A stretch of 64,000 bases of DNA from Hypericum androsaemum (lineage: Eukaryota; Streptophyta; Magnoliopsida; Malpighiales; Hypericaceae). A program made the translations under genes and the position numbers. Every line of letters starts with the position of its first letter. Position 1 is the stretch's first letter. The notes under the pieces were generated by a model. It ran no database searches. It was given only the letters and a program-made list of their open reading frames with translations, and was not told where the DNA came from. Where the stretch lies: the NCBI GenBank assembly GCA_963995505.1, contig OZ023195.1, forward strand, positions 1,570,109-1,634,108, read 5' to 3'. Below are positions 1 through 13,600 of this stretch, one piece after another.

Positions 1-1035
1 TCCACGACATTTTTAATTAATCATACTTTAACTTACAGCTACCGAACGCTTTTTTGGATGCACCTAATTATTGCGAACATTAGCCAACTGGGCACAATGA
101 CGATTTTACAAGTATTTTAATGTCGTATCGATAGAATTGTTGCCTCCAAAGCAATTATTTTACAACCGAGTGGTGGCTTTTTTTAAAGTATTTTATTTCG
201 TTAGAATTTGAACTCTAGTTATAGACTCCAAACTCCAAATCTGAAAAAAAAACATTATTAATTTGCACCTCTGAACTGGCAGTTGAATTTCAATTCAACG
301 CGACACTTGTAAACAAAAAAAATGAGGTGTGGTCTTTGTCAGACGCATTCATAAGATCCGGGCTCAAATTTGGGTTCTCGTTGATAGATGTAATTCGAAT
401 TGTGAGCAGGAAAAAATACCATATGCTTCTAAATGGCTATTTTTTTCATTGAAAAATTATCAAGTAACTGATGACACAAATGTGATTATGGTTGATGCAA
501 AAATCTAACGCAACTCACTTTCAAAGATGGTTCCGAACAAAACTAAATAAGACATTAATTTTAATAATGCTGATACTTAAAAGAAGATATAGGGCCAGTA
601 ATTGTTTCACATCTCTTAAAACAACAGACATTTGATTCTTAAATGGAGTACATCGCCAATTACATATACACCCCCACTCAACAAATGAAAATGAAGCTAT
701 AATAAATAATCACAACGATAATATAGAATGACCAAATAAAAGAATGTCCCAGTTGACTCTCTCTATTGAGACTCTAGGGAATGGAGTGGAATGACTACAG
801 GAGGAGGCTGCAAAAGATGGTGAAGGGAAAGAAGTAAAACAATGACAGAACTCACACTTCAGGCATAATCACAAACCAATATGGATACTAACCAAATCTA
901 CATTCGCAAACCGCAATATTGAAACGCCACGAAATGCAATCCACAAACGGTGTATTGACGATACCGGATTTCCTTTGATACAGCTTTGACGACTGCAAAA
1001 CATTTCACGACCAATGCAGAGAAACGACTTGTTTG
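1..1035. other. Window edge and villin 3' flank
   Basis: This AT-rich stretch holds no convincing coding frame. The part nearest the villin stop codon at 1036 (roughly 700-1035) is probably its 3' untranslated region, because the gene runs leftward and no other gene is seen. The exact polyadenylation site is not identified. Nothing recognisable lies between 1 and about 700. Confidence 0.5.
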
Positions 1036-4000
1036 CTAGAACAAATCGTATTTCTTTTTCAGCACGTCCTGCTTCCATCTCGGAGTTTTATAGAATGATT
1101 CTTTTGCCATTCCGAATATAGTCTGGAACTCATCATCTGATAAATAGGCCTGAAACAAAGAAGAAAGGAGGAAGCTTGAATAATAAACCAGACAAAGTTT
1201 CATAGCGACTTGGTTGACGGTATGTAACCAACCTCTCTCCGTTTGAAATCAATTCCTGTCACGGGATTGTCAGAATGAGCCTTCAGTTGGTCATAACTGA
1301 ATGTGCTGGTAGTGCCTTTTTCACTATTGTCATTTTGCTCTGATTCTGAATCCTCCCCATTGCTTGCAGACGCAGATGCAACTTCCGCTTCTTCTTGCAT
1401 TTCTGAAGCTACTGATTTCGAAGGTGAAAGTTCACTTTTTTCTTCACCTGGAGATGCTTAAGAAAATGAATCTCACAGATTTAGGACACGAGGGCCCAAA
1501 ATTTAAGTAAACTGTTCCTATGTCCTTGATATCTAACCATGATCAAGAGATAAAATTTCAATGAGGATGCCTGAATATAGCCATCAAACAATACATTGCA
1601 GACTCTAGGACAAACAAAAAAACGTTAAGAAATTCTAAATTCTTACCAAGAAAGTTGGTTTCAGGAGTAGGACTGCGAGAAGGAGATACATCTATCTTTT
1701 TCTCTGCAGTCAGAACTTGGGAGAGAGCTGCAACAGCCGCAGCTCTCTGTGATCCCTGACTTATACCAGCTGGCCTCGGAGGCGTGCTTTTAGGTTCGGA
1801 GGTAGAACTGAAGGCAGAAGATAAAGCAGCTAATGCTGAAGCTCTTTGTGTCGGTCCTTGATTCGATCCATTGGACCTGTCCTGGGCCTAAGGTAGCAGA
1901 AACCACAAAAAACCAAGTCAGTACTACATGAAACACATGCAAACAGAAAATCACAAATGACAGATCACTTTAATCTTGCAGAACCATCTCTTAAATTTAG
2001 ATGCTTCTGGGTGATTAAGATATAAGAATCGACATTTGGTTGCAGCAACTGACAAAGAGGACATGCTTCTTATTGCTTGTCACAGATTTTGAAACATGTT
2101 GAAACAGCAAGAAAATACAAATTGTCATCCAAATGTAAGAGGAAAAGTAACGGAGAAGTGCGTTCAGGTCACCCACTACCAACGATTTGGACCATAGATT
2201 TAGTGCGAGTTGTGGGGCCTATGTGGCACACATTCAACTTTTCGAGGAAACTCAAAGGAAACTATCTAATGCAATAGGAAAAATAGAAACTTAAATAGAA
2301 AAGAAGCATAAAACCAAAGAACATAAACATTGTGAAAATTGATTATAACAAATACTCATAAAAAACAAGAACTCGATCTCTATTCTATGCTTGAACAAAG
2401 GGCTCCTATCAAGTACTTCCCTGAAGATAAGACTAGCGTCTAAAAGAATAACAAACAGGAATACTGAATAAGAAAGTGAAAACAACAAACAGGATTTCAA
2501 AATAGATGTACGGAACAATGAACTTGCCAACTGAGAAGACTTTGCAGAAGGCGAATTAAAAGCAGAAGATAAGGCAGCTAAAGCTGAAGCCCTTTGGGTT
2601 GGTCCTCCTTGGTTCCCATGTGACTTTTCCTGTTAATTCAACCCTGTGAGACACATCCTAATATGCACGCGCAGCACACATGCATCACCAAAGCATAATC
2701 ACAAATGTGATACGAAAAAAACTAATACCTGTCACCTCAACCTCATTAGTGGTTTAGTATGCCCATATTTGCATTTCAAGACCGCAACAGGTCAACTTTT
2801 GATTTTTGTTGGAAAACTAATAAAACCTTGATAGACCATCTAGACATTCCTAGATATCCATCCACCAATAATTTGTGAATGCAAGCCAAGAAGAACAGCT
2901 AAATTTTCTGAATAGTACATGATGCTTCGAATCCCAAGTGCGAGTTTTAATTGTAGAAACAGCCGAGTTATAGAGTTGGCATTGGAGAGAGAACCATTTG
3001 CAAAATGGTTTCTATTCCCAGTCATCTTTTCCAGAAGGATGAGCAAAAACCATAGTATTCAAGGTGACGAAGTTCAGAGAGATATTTGGCAACTGATTAC
3101 CTCTGCAGCATGATGTCCAAACCCAAATAGTAAGGCCAACTTTTTCTGAAACGAGTTCCCATGTACCTGAAATTTAGTAAAGGAACTTCAAAGTGGTGTT
3201 CCAGCCCAAGAAATTGAGTGCTGCCAGCAAGCAGAGAATTCTACAAAATAAAAAATCTATCCTTTTGAAAGTACTGTGTTTCAAATGTTGCCATAACAAT
3301 CCAAATTAAACTTCTACCAGCCGTTCTGAAAATGATTTTAGTAGTACCCAAGGACTGCTTCATGTTCGTAATTCAACATGATATTTTTCACTCGAATCAT
3401 ACTTTTGCTAAATAAGTACGGATTCAATTAAAAGGCACCAAGGGGTGCACTAAATGAGCTAGCCTTCACAACAAATGATTACATATGTATTCTTTGCGAA
3501 ACCCTACCTATGAGTTCTTGTATATTTTTACCATTTCCCCGAAGGTGTTCTATAAGTTTCTGGAAGCTTCTTCTAGCGACTCACTGGCAATGTAATTATG
3601 CCTATGCAAGGTTAACAAGGGGCATCTCGAAGTTTTTAGTATTGAAAATCCAACTTACTTCTTCTAAGTGATTCAGATTCTTATGCATTCCTTGCAGTCA
3701 TTCAGACAATCATTGGCTTGTTTTGGCAATTGAAACAGAGTATTAATTGTTGAATTGGTTAAGCTAAAAGAAAACTGTAACTTCCAAGAACATGTATAAA
3801 CTGATGAAATAAAATAAAACTTGAAGAAATAAATATGTATCTGATGCATCACATACACCAGCTTTGGCAGGATCCCACGAGAAGTATGCTGTGAAAAACG
3901 ATGGTTCATTTCCTTCAGGTACTTTGTAGATAGGGACATTGGGAGACAGGCCATCCAAAGAGACTGCTGTTTCTATGTATTTCTGTGCAAAATAGAAGGA

Positions 4001-7000
4001 AAAAAAATGACCATTTAAACTATTGCATAATAGGTAGTATCTGGAAGAAAGAAATCAAATATTTAACGCATTACCTGACCAATATCAAACGCATTTTGTT
4101 TTTCTTTTTGGTCTACGCATTGACCAACCCAAACAAAGACTTCAGCATGTGTGTCAAGGATCAGGATGTCTTCAGGCAAGAGGTCGTCCTGGGAGAAGTT
4201 GTAAACTTCCTCAACCTGGCAAATTGAAAGGGAAAAAAATCAGTAAAACAATACTAGAGGAGATTATAACATTTCCAGCACTAAGCAAGTTGGGAACTCA
4301 CCTGAATTTTTCCTGAGAGAGAGTTCCGCGGTTCAGCAAGGAAAACCATGAAGAATGAAGTTAGAACATATTTCTACTTATAGATCTATCAAAGTAGAAA
4401 AGGATCAAAATTCTTCAGATAACATGAAATAATGGACCAGAACAGATTCCCTGAGATTCGTACTTCCTTCAAACTGGTGAATCCTGATTGAAAAGTATTG
4501 TTCCATATCATTTTCCTCTATTCCATTTAAAATAGAACAAAGAACAGCGAAAAGGTAACTGAGCAAGAGAAGTGATTATTAGAATCATAAATAAAAGAAC
4601 TTGGAAAACGGAACTTGACACAAATCAAAAGAAGAGATTGGAAAAAGATCCGGAAAAAGGAGAAGATAAAGATTAGCAATCACTGATTATGGAGAATTTG
4701 AGGCATACCAAAAGATGAATAGCAAAGAGGACTAAGAGAAAGAATGATTACAAGAGTATGGAGAACTTGAGAAGAAAAAAACTTAATTTCTGAGTTTGAG
4801 AAAGAAATTCAGACTTTATATGTAGGGGGAAAGAAAAAAGAGATTATGACAAATAATCTTACTGTGTGTTTACTTGTCTAAAACATGGACTAACAACCTA
4901 ACATGTTTATATTCATTTTGGCTAACAATAAACGAAAATCATAAACCACAACTATACCAAACAACAACTTTCTACCAAGAAAAGAAAAACTATACCAAAC
5001 AACAGCACAAAGAAAAAATGGCAACATCTAAACGGTCTTCATATGGCAGCTCTAACTTGAAAGAAGCTCCCATCCATTAGCTTCAACACTCCAATGTTGC
5101 ATCAGGAAGCTTCTAGACTCAATAGCTGCACAACTAGAATGGATAACTGACTACGCCGCGACAGTTCCTAGCTGCACAACTAGAATGGATAACTAAAGCC
5201 TGGGACTGTTGAGCAAGATTACTAAAGCTTAACTAGGGTAAAGGTATAATATCTACAATGAAATCTCTCAATCACATGGCAGATCCTAAAGCTGGAAAAT
5301 CTACACCGTCAAAAAATTCCTACCAAAAGAAAAAGGACATGGATTGCATAGAACTCATGAACTTATATACAGCAACCTCGATGATAAAATTGACAGCCAA
5401 ATGACAAAATAAAAGGCTTCACCTTGATTTAATGATAATGTGAATAAGTGTGGATCTCTGACAACTTCAAGAGAAACTTTTTTGCTGGTGTAACTTTGTT
5501 TGCCTCCAAGTGCAAACCAGAAAGCTGAGCTCTCAGTTCCTTCTTTAGCATGTTTCACAGTACCTCCAGGCTAAATTAGAAAGGGAAAACCCATAAATAA
5601 AAGAATATATGTATCTCGACATAAAATATCACTATCCCTTTGGAATATGAAACACATATGACAGCTTAAGTTACAAATTTTCCAAATAAAAGTCTCATAA
5701 ATAACTGTGCCGTCAATATACTGAATTCATCCTTTTCAATTCTCTCAATTGGAAAAAAATAGAAAGTTTTGGCTGGTTTTTTGGGAAGCGGAAGGAAGCG
5801 CCTCTTAATGCATATTCTATCAATGCTTTGGCTTGCTTAGGTGATAGAAAACAAGAAAGTTTTTTCAAGAAATTGAGACACATATAGTGTCATAACATGA
5901 AAATGTTCATCAATCTCTTGCAGGTCAAAAGTTTGATATACATCATTCTCTACATTAGAATTGTGCTTGCACACTCTGTTGCATAAAGCATTCATTTCGG
6001 GGACACCATCTTTGCATCCATTTGCGTGCATAATTTACTAATCAATCCGTAATGGTAGAAAGATTAGATGGCCAGAACTGGGTCGAATGCAAGATTCTTC
6101 AGTCACCCAATATCACGGAAGAGAAAATTCACAAATTCCCACAATTTAAACAATATTGCGAATGCGCCTCATTGAGAGACAAGTTAACACACAAAAAAAG
6201 GCAAAGCTCATTGATCTAGGAGTCAATAGCCAAATAAATAAATCCTAACTTTTTTCTCCTCAAACTGCAATCCCCGGTTCTCTAAGATAATACACACTAA
6301 GAATAATTAGTTATCGTGGACAGCAGTTCAACCTATAGACAAATACCTTCAAGAACTCGGCAATTTTTGCAGTTAACTGCTGCTGCTCAAAGGTGCTTTG
6401 ATTTCCATGCCAAGTGAAAAATGTAGAGCCAGATTGCAGAAGGAAGCACTCCATAGAGTTTAATGAAGTTGCGATCTGAAAAGAAAGTGTATCAGGCACA
6501 GTGAGCCGTGGCATCAAACATTTCCCCATGTCCATATCTCCCAGATGAAAGAAGCGTGGAATTAAGACAAAAATCCTATTTTGATGAATTTTCTCTTAGA
6601 ACAAATAACTAGAAAACTTATGGCGCTGACGCTGATCCAACAGCGTACAAGTACATTTAGGAATACTCATTCTTTTCAGACACAGGTGGTTGTAGCTTTT
6701 ACACACTACCATGCTCTATAAAGCAACTGCTATTTATTCAAAATCCTGCGGAATATGAGCCTGTTATGAATGATTCCACGCCAGAGCATCAAAGATATTA
6801 TTCCAAACATGATCCTGATATGATAATAATTTGGGTGGCTATTTGAACTACTATGCTAATTCAATACACACAATTAAGAAGAAACAGTAAGATCTGCATA
6901 CCGCATCAACTTGCACCACCTTATTGCTGTAGACAAAAGTCCCAGACACCCGGAATAGCGCAACACAATCGGAAGTATAGGTATTGTCTAATAAACCTTT

Positions 7001-10000
7001 CTCTGTGATATGGTTCTTGTAACCAGAACTCAAACCGCCCTGGGAAGGAATTGAAAAGAAAAAGTACTGTTAGTGTTAGATCATGGGTATACAAAAAGGT
7101 TTTTCTTGATGTCTGATTTAGGTGCAAAATCGTTTTTCTCAGATCTTTGTAATATCTTTATTCAATTGAATCTCTTGACATTGAAATCTTGTTCCAATTG
7201 ACAGAACGAAAGAACTAATAAGAATTTGGTGGATGTTCCTCAAAGATGCACTTATTTTGAATGCTTGTTTATTTTCTTTTGGCATCTATGGATTAATCAT
7301 AAGTCCAAATCTTGTTCGAGCCCTTATGTGTCTTGACTTATGGTGTTGCAGTTAATATAAGTTCTGCAACATTTCTTCTTTTTTTGGTAGTCGGCAACCA
7401 AGAGGAAATATTTTCTAAATTTTTCATTACATATTTCACTTGCTGAAGCATCTATTTTGTTGGCTATCATTTCATCAATATGTCGTATAGAAATGGAAAT
7501 TCAATTAAAAGGGACAGGACTTCCTGGAAGAATTGACAGTCTACCTTCAGGATGACCATGGGCTGAAAAAGTGCAATGAATTGCGGGGGCTCCTTCCCTT
7601 GGAAAACACGTCCCTGCAAAACTTTGTCAGATGAAATTCATGGAGCTGAAACCTGCAAATATGGACAGTAACTACCTGGACAGGTCTGCCCTTCAGTGAA
7701 TTGGACATTGCGTTAGCCAGCCGAAAAGCCATTTTCTGGTCCTCCTGTGATGTGAATTTTGAATCTGCTTATTAAAAATGATGAAAGGCCTAGAGGTTGT
7801 CCACAAGGAAGCAAAGAAAAACCATTTTACATAAAAAATGTCAGGACGTAAATCAGCATGATTTAGCATGTGATGATCTCATCTGTGAAAATCCAACGTT
7901 TTACGTTTACAGTAAGAACCAAGTAGCAGGAGATGAAAATCACACCTAGAAGATAAAGATGGACACTATATTCACAGAAGGAATTGGCTCACTTTAACTT
8001 GCCTAAGTTGGTAATTTTCAGTTTCACATTCATCTCAACCAACATCATGATCCTCTCTAACAAAAGACCAGTGCTAAAATAAATTCGCCACAACTTAGGC
8101 ATAAAATTACCTCCACGCTATCGTTCCCAAACCAACAGCAGAGGAAGTAATCTTCTTTCCTATCACCTGAGTGATAGGTGTAAAGTATGATGTAGCAATC
8201 TCCACTATAGAATTTACCAACATCTTCTGTGGACAAAGGAGTCTTCGCAGTGCCACTGATGCGCCAGACCTGGATAAAGGGTTATATTAGCCTTGGACAC
8301 ATGACAGCAAAAAAGGAACTAAGAAAAACTTCAAAAGCAAATGCAAAGGCAATCAAATAACCTCCATCTTCCCCCCTCCTTCAATCAGAGGTGGGACTTC
8401 CTCATTTACAGGAACAGACTTCGTCATACCCTTGACACCAACACCTTGTTGCTTCAACAGAGCTAAAAGTACAGAAAAGTCAGAGCATGTCAACCAGAAA
8501 TGAAAACCAAAAGTTTAAATGCTCCAATGAAGCGAAAACTAAATTTTAATCACCTGCCACTTTACCCCTCCCTTCCTCCGCACCTGGTGCACCAGAACCA
8601 GCAGGCCAAGATTCAAAGTTTGACTTGAATGAACTCGTCTCATAACCTTGAATAACCCGTGTGACACGAGTAGCTCTTGGCCTGTTTTGGCTTGCAATGA
8701 ACTCCTGATCAAGTTGAGCAGACATAAGTCTAGTTCATATGTCTACAAAAGGTTAAAGAGACAAATAGCATTAATTTTTTTTACCTCAGCACTTTGGATG
8801 GCAGCTTTTCTCTCCTCGACTTGTGTCACACGTCCAACCCAGACAAATATCTCATCACCACAATCCAAGAGATAGCACTTGTTATTTTCTAGGTTTCCCT
8901 TGGATAGTTCACCTTCCACAACCTTCACTTCACCATTTATACTGCAAGAGATGATGATAAAGCGTTGGCACACAATTAAGGTAAAATCTAAGGGCATTGA
9001 AAAATAAGGAAACTAGTTCTATAAAAGACAATAAAAAATATAAGATAGCAAAAGATAAATAATCTACATTTCCAGCTTTGGTGATTCAAGGTTACAAACC
9101 CTTAAAAATAAAGAAAAGAATAAAAGCTTGTGCAAAGAGACTTAAACCTGACAGCAGAAACCTGCAGCATGAAGAAATTTTTTTAAGGCCACGCATTTGA
9201 CATTAGCAAAAGATAAATCAGCTATAGATTAAGAAGCTCAATAAATTCACATAATGTGCATGGTACACAAGGCGGAGCGGTTGTCAGATAAAAAATACCA
9301 TTATATAAAACTGAGAAGGGATGAGTTAAATTGCAGATTGAGGAACTCACCTGTACAGTTTTGCAGGAGTTCTCTCAGGTACAACCTCATCTTCACTGAT
9401 AACTTTTTTCCCTATTGGAGCAAAACCACCAAAGAGGACCCAAAACTCACCCGAGTCTGATTCAGTATCCAACTTCCCATCATCTTGCACAATAGAAACC
9501 ATGAGAGAGAAATAAGAAACATAAATGAATCAAAGAATTAGACAAGAACAATGATTAATGCTGTGTACATATATTAAGCAGTGTAGGGACAAGTAAGCTT
9601 CAAAAAACTTGGGTGACTGTTATACTTACCGACAATTGCAACACCACAACTTCCCTCGTGATGTTTGTCTTTCAAAAACTGAACTACTTCTAAAGCTTTA
9701 GCTCTTTCCTGGATACTCGAATTGGCGCCATTGAATTGATATATCTTCGTTGGTGTATCCAGTATAAAAACATCATCATGATTCAGCGAAGATCGTGCAA
9801 AAGGAACCTAGAAAAGAAAAATGCATCGTCAAATTCCTTGGCCCACAGAAGAAAAGAGTCTGTCTCATGGCTGTTAAACTTGGCAAAGTCAGCAGACCTG
9901 TTTCATCTTGACAACTCGTCTTCCTTTGCATGTATATAATCGTGTTTCAAATTCTTCTTTCTCAAGTTTCTTGAATCCAGAAGCAAAACCACCCTCCAAT

Positions 10001-11357
10001 GGGATGATGCAAGGCTTAAAGTATGACAAGAATTTGTCAGATTCATGGCCTTGAACTTCCCTGTATTGAACAGCACGCCCTCCAAGAGCTGCATCCAGTT
10101 CAACAGTTTTTATCGCTGCTGTTCCAGCTTCATCCTGTAATTTGCGAGCCAAAAAACACTGTACTTTAGTTGTTAATTCTGCGATGCAAACTTAAGAACA
10201 GCAAGGCATTGGATTGCATCCGAATTTGTGACCTCCAAATTCAATCCGGACCCATATCTAATGCATATCTGGAGGATAATTTAAGCATTTCAATTCTATC
10301 CAACTGGAGCTTTGAAGCTAATCCATGTCTGCTATTTGAAAATACAAAAGATCTCAAAGTGCATGCATGTGTGCATCTTCCATGACCCACAAGAACCAAT
10401 TATATTTTGTCATTTTTAATAAAACTAAGGCCAACGTTGAAATGTTTCAATCAGACAAACTTTGAATGGATCACATATCCCACCATATTCAAATCCAAAT
10501 ACGACCCACAGGAATAAAAAATTAATCCAAATCCCATTCAGAGTTTACTGAAGGTTGGAAACTCAAATCTAACTGGATTCAATCAAATGCAATCTTCATG
10601 TGTGAATCAAATGATGTCACGATCCCTGTAAACACTAGCAACAACGAGAATAAAATGCTGAAAGTGCACCTGACTTGTGTCTTTCCCAAGCCAGAAGTGT
10701 ATGTCATATAGGTAAGCACCTCCCTTTCCAGGTGTTGTCTGCAGCAAAAATATAAAGCTATTAGGACGATTTAAAGGATATCTCCTCCTCACTGATAAAT
10801 AAAACACTTTGCTTTTATTGCCAGACTAAGTGTTGCTCCCTCTCCTGGGACAGGAACTAGGGAAAAGGCAGCAAGATAGCAATTTTAAAGCACATTCTTC
10901 TCAAGAAACGAAACTAGTTTCCATCGGTTGTAGCACATCAATCACAAGGACAGGAAAATGAAAAGATAATCCAAAAGAGCAAAATGGTACTTTCTGTGAA
11001 AGAAAGAGAGACAGAGTGCTGCCAACCTGCAAGACAATGTAACAATCGCCTGAGTAGAATTTCCCATGTTCAGATTTTAGCACTGGAACAGGCTGAAAGT
11101 TCTCTATTCGCCAAATTTCGGTCCCTCTATGAAGAAGGTTAAGGTCCACAGAGTTCAAACAAGATCAAGGAGTCCAAAATGTTCATCATATATCACCCAC
11201 CCCACAATTAAAATGAAATCGTAGAAAATGTGAAGCTGAATAATGCAGCCTACGCAACATCATACTATGAGATATATCATACAAATAACTGATAAGGATA
11301 CGGTCTCTGACCCACACCCTGGAATGCAGGATCTAAAGCTTTAGCAGAGCTAGACAT
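1036..11357 (-). CDS. Villin, actin-bundling and severing protein (VLN2/VLN3-like)
   Basis: Villins bind, bundle, cap and sever actin filaments in the cytoplasm. Splicing the minus strand gives 23 coding exons: 11302-11357, 11027-11126, 10670-10738, 9898-10134, 9630-9807, 9351-9483, 8785-8941, 8554-8704, 8362-8462, 8111-8269, 7676-7744, 7545-7613, 6902-7039, 6347-6475, 5423-5570, 4302-4312, 4075-4215, 3857-3982, 3101-3166, 2528-2629, 1647-1887, 1233-1456 and 1036-1149. They total 2919 nt, or 972 residues, the length usual for Arabidopsis VLN2/VLN3. The start [18 protein letters not shown], six gelsolin-like repeats and a C-terminal headpiece ending KKKYDLF are all present. The linker before the headpiece carries three alanine-rich repeats ([13 protein letters not shown] twice, [13 protein letters not shown] once). 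All joins keep frame. Oddities are an 11-nt exon at 4302 and a GC-AG intron after 2528. The family is certain; the VLN2/3 subtype is inferred from remembered sequences. Confidence 0.95.
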
Positions 11358-13600
11358 TGTCTGAAGTCCTTTCCGATGAAACACCAATGTTGAAGAACCA
11401 GTTATAAACAAGTGACCAGTTTACCTGCTGCATTACAACATCCAACATAGCCCAAGAAAATGTTACCATCCTTCAGAAAAGAAAGAAATGCAAGTAATCA
11501 GACATTATCTGGTAAAACATAACCACTGCTCCGCCATACTTAATACAGACAACAAGGAAAGCTCTTCATGTGTTAGGACAATCAAATTTTTCATAGATGT
11601 TTTTATCCCTCCGGAGAGAAGGCATTGACTGCTAGGTGATAGAACTATCCTTCCCAATGCAAAGAATTTGATGAATGATAGATACTATACTATTGCATAA
11701 GTTCTTGCTATTTCCTTTTTTTTTGCGACAAGAGAGTAGAAACTTTTTGTTACAGGAAGTAAACCTGATAACTAACAACATAAGGTGAAGCCTGCTATCA
11801 TAACCAACATATATGCAATAACTTAAATGGCATAAATCTGAAGCAATGTTGAAACTCCACTGTCAGCCATGAAGTACATTTGAAAGAAAAGTGGGAGCCG
11901 ATACAAATGCAAGACAAAATAGAATAAAATCAAAGCAGATTCAGGTGATAGAAGTTTTCATTTGAAAACCATCTGACACTTGATACATCATTTTTTCGGT
12001 CAAGGATGATTCTCTCACATGTCAAGAAAGTATGAAACCAAACTCATTGATAAACAGACAACAATTTTATCTCGACATGAATCCAGACTGCAAGAGTTTA
12101 ATGAGGTCCCAAAATCCAAAGTCTTGCTCTTAATTTAGCAAGTAAGATCAGTGAAGGATCTATTGAAAGTCGTTGAAAATATATAGCCAGTTTCCTACAA
12201 TGCACCAAAACTCAACATCCTGCTGGATATCTTGCCTGCTCCCTGTGTTTTATCTAATTCATTCGTAGAGGTCAACCATTTGACACTTTCATCCAGGTTC
12301 TGGTTCAAAACCTCGTTCATAGTTTTACAGGCTTTAATGAATGGACATAGCTTTCAAGCATCCACCAACACGTCCAAGGGGTAAATAAAATCTATCACTC
12401 GATCACCATATGAGCTAAACAGTCAAAAGACTTGCTGCTTAGTACACTTTCTACAGTGACCAATCACAACCAAGTAGTAGGAGCTGCCTCAAACTTCTGA
12501 CTCCTTCATACGTAGGTATCCTTGATACATAAAAGAAAATTCGGGTAAATATGCACCTGATGGACCGTCCAGTCAACTAGAACGCCTTCAAAATACAGTG
12601 AGTTGTGAACTCATACAACCTAAAAGGATCACCATCACTAACATCATCATCAAGAAGGCAACACGCGAGTAGGTCTGGAGCAGATAAGTAGGCGTTACTT
12701 ACAACACTATAAACCGCAAATCCGAGAGAATTCCACACCAGCCACTTGCAACCCCGTCATAACATTACTAGATTAAAACAAACATCCTAGCAAACTGATA
12801 CTCGCTCCATCCTCCGAGCTCCAAGCGTACAATCAACAGCAACTACATATTTCCTCTCGTTAAACTCTTTACCAAACACCGCCGAGTTTCGTAATCGATC
12901 ATCCTCACTTACCGAAAAAGCAAGGGCCACGCCAGCATCCGATCATTTTCATTTCAACGAGAATACACTAATATATTACAAATGCAAGAAATTCTAGCAC
13001 GAGTTCGATGATCGAGAGAGATTAGAAAAACAGAAACGATCAAAAAACGCAATCGACTGGAAACGACCGATTAAAGAGCTAGCCGGCGGTCGTCGGATCA
13101 CAGCACAACTGCTAGATCAAAAACTTCCAGATGAAGAAAATAAATAAAATCACGAAACCAAAACGTAGGAGATCGGAGAAAAAGAGGAAGAGATCTGATT
13201 AATTAGCGAGGATCGGAGCTTTCAACTAACGCCGGAAATAGCTAAAAATAAAGCCGAACGTACCGAGGAAATGTTTGGAGGACGACGACGACGACAATTG
13301 AAACGCTGCGAATCGAAGAGGAGAGAGACAGGCGATGGAATGATTATGGGGAGAAGGAAGAGAGGAGCTGGCAATAAAGGAAAAAGGAGATGGCAGAAGA
13401 AGAGAAAAGGGAGAAGCGGAAAAAGGAAGAGAAAAAAAGAAGGAAACTGAATTATTGCTGTGTGCGGGGGTTTTCCATTTTCGCCTTGCCCCTCTCTCCC
13501 CTCGTATGCCCCTTTTCTCTGTTTGGTCTTCCTCTCCCTTTTTTTGGTGGAATTTTTTTTTTATCTTTTTCGGGATTTGTAAAATGTTAAATTCAAAGTG
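11358..13600 (-). promoter_or_regulatory. Villin 5' leader, long leader intron and promoter-proximal region
   Basis: No coding exon is seen above the ATG at 11357. A purine-rich leader exon is likely at about 13262-13480: on the minus strand it is pyrimidine-rich and ends at a GTACG donor near 13261. A leader intron of about 1.8 kb would then join a short leader exon whose acceptor lies near 11433. The open frames in 13226-13603 on both strands are low-complexity products of the GA/CT-rich tract, not genes. The exact transcription start is not visible. Confidence 0.55.
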
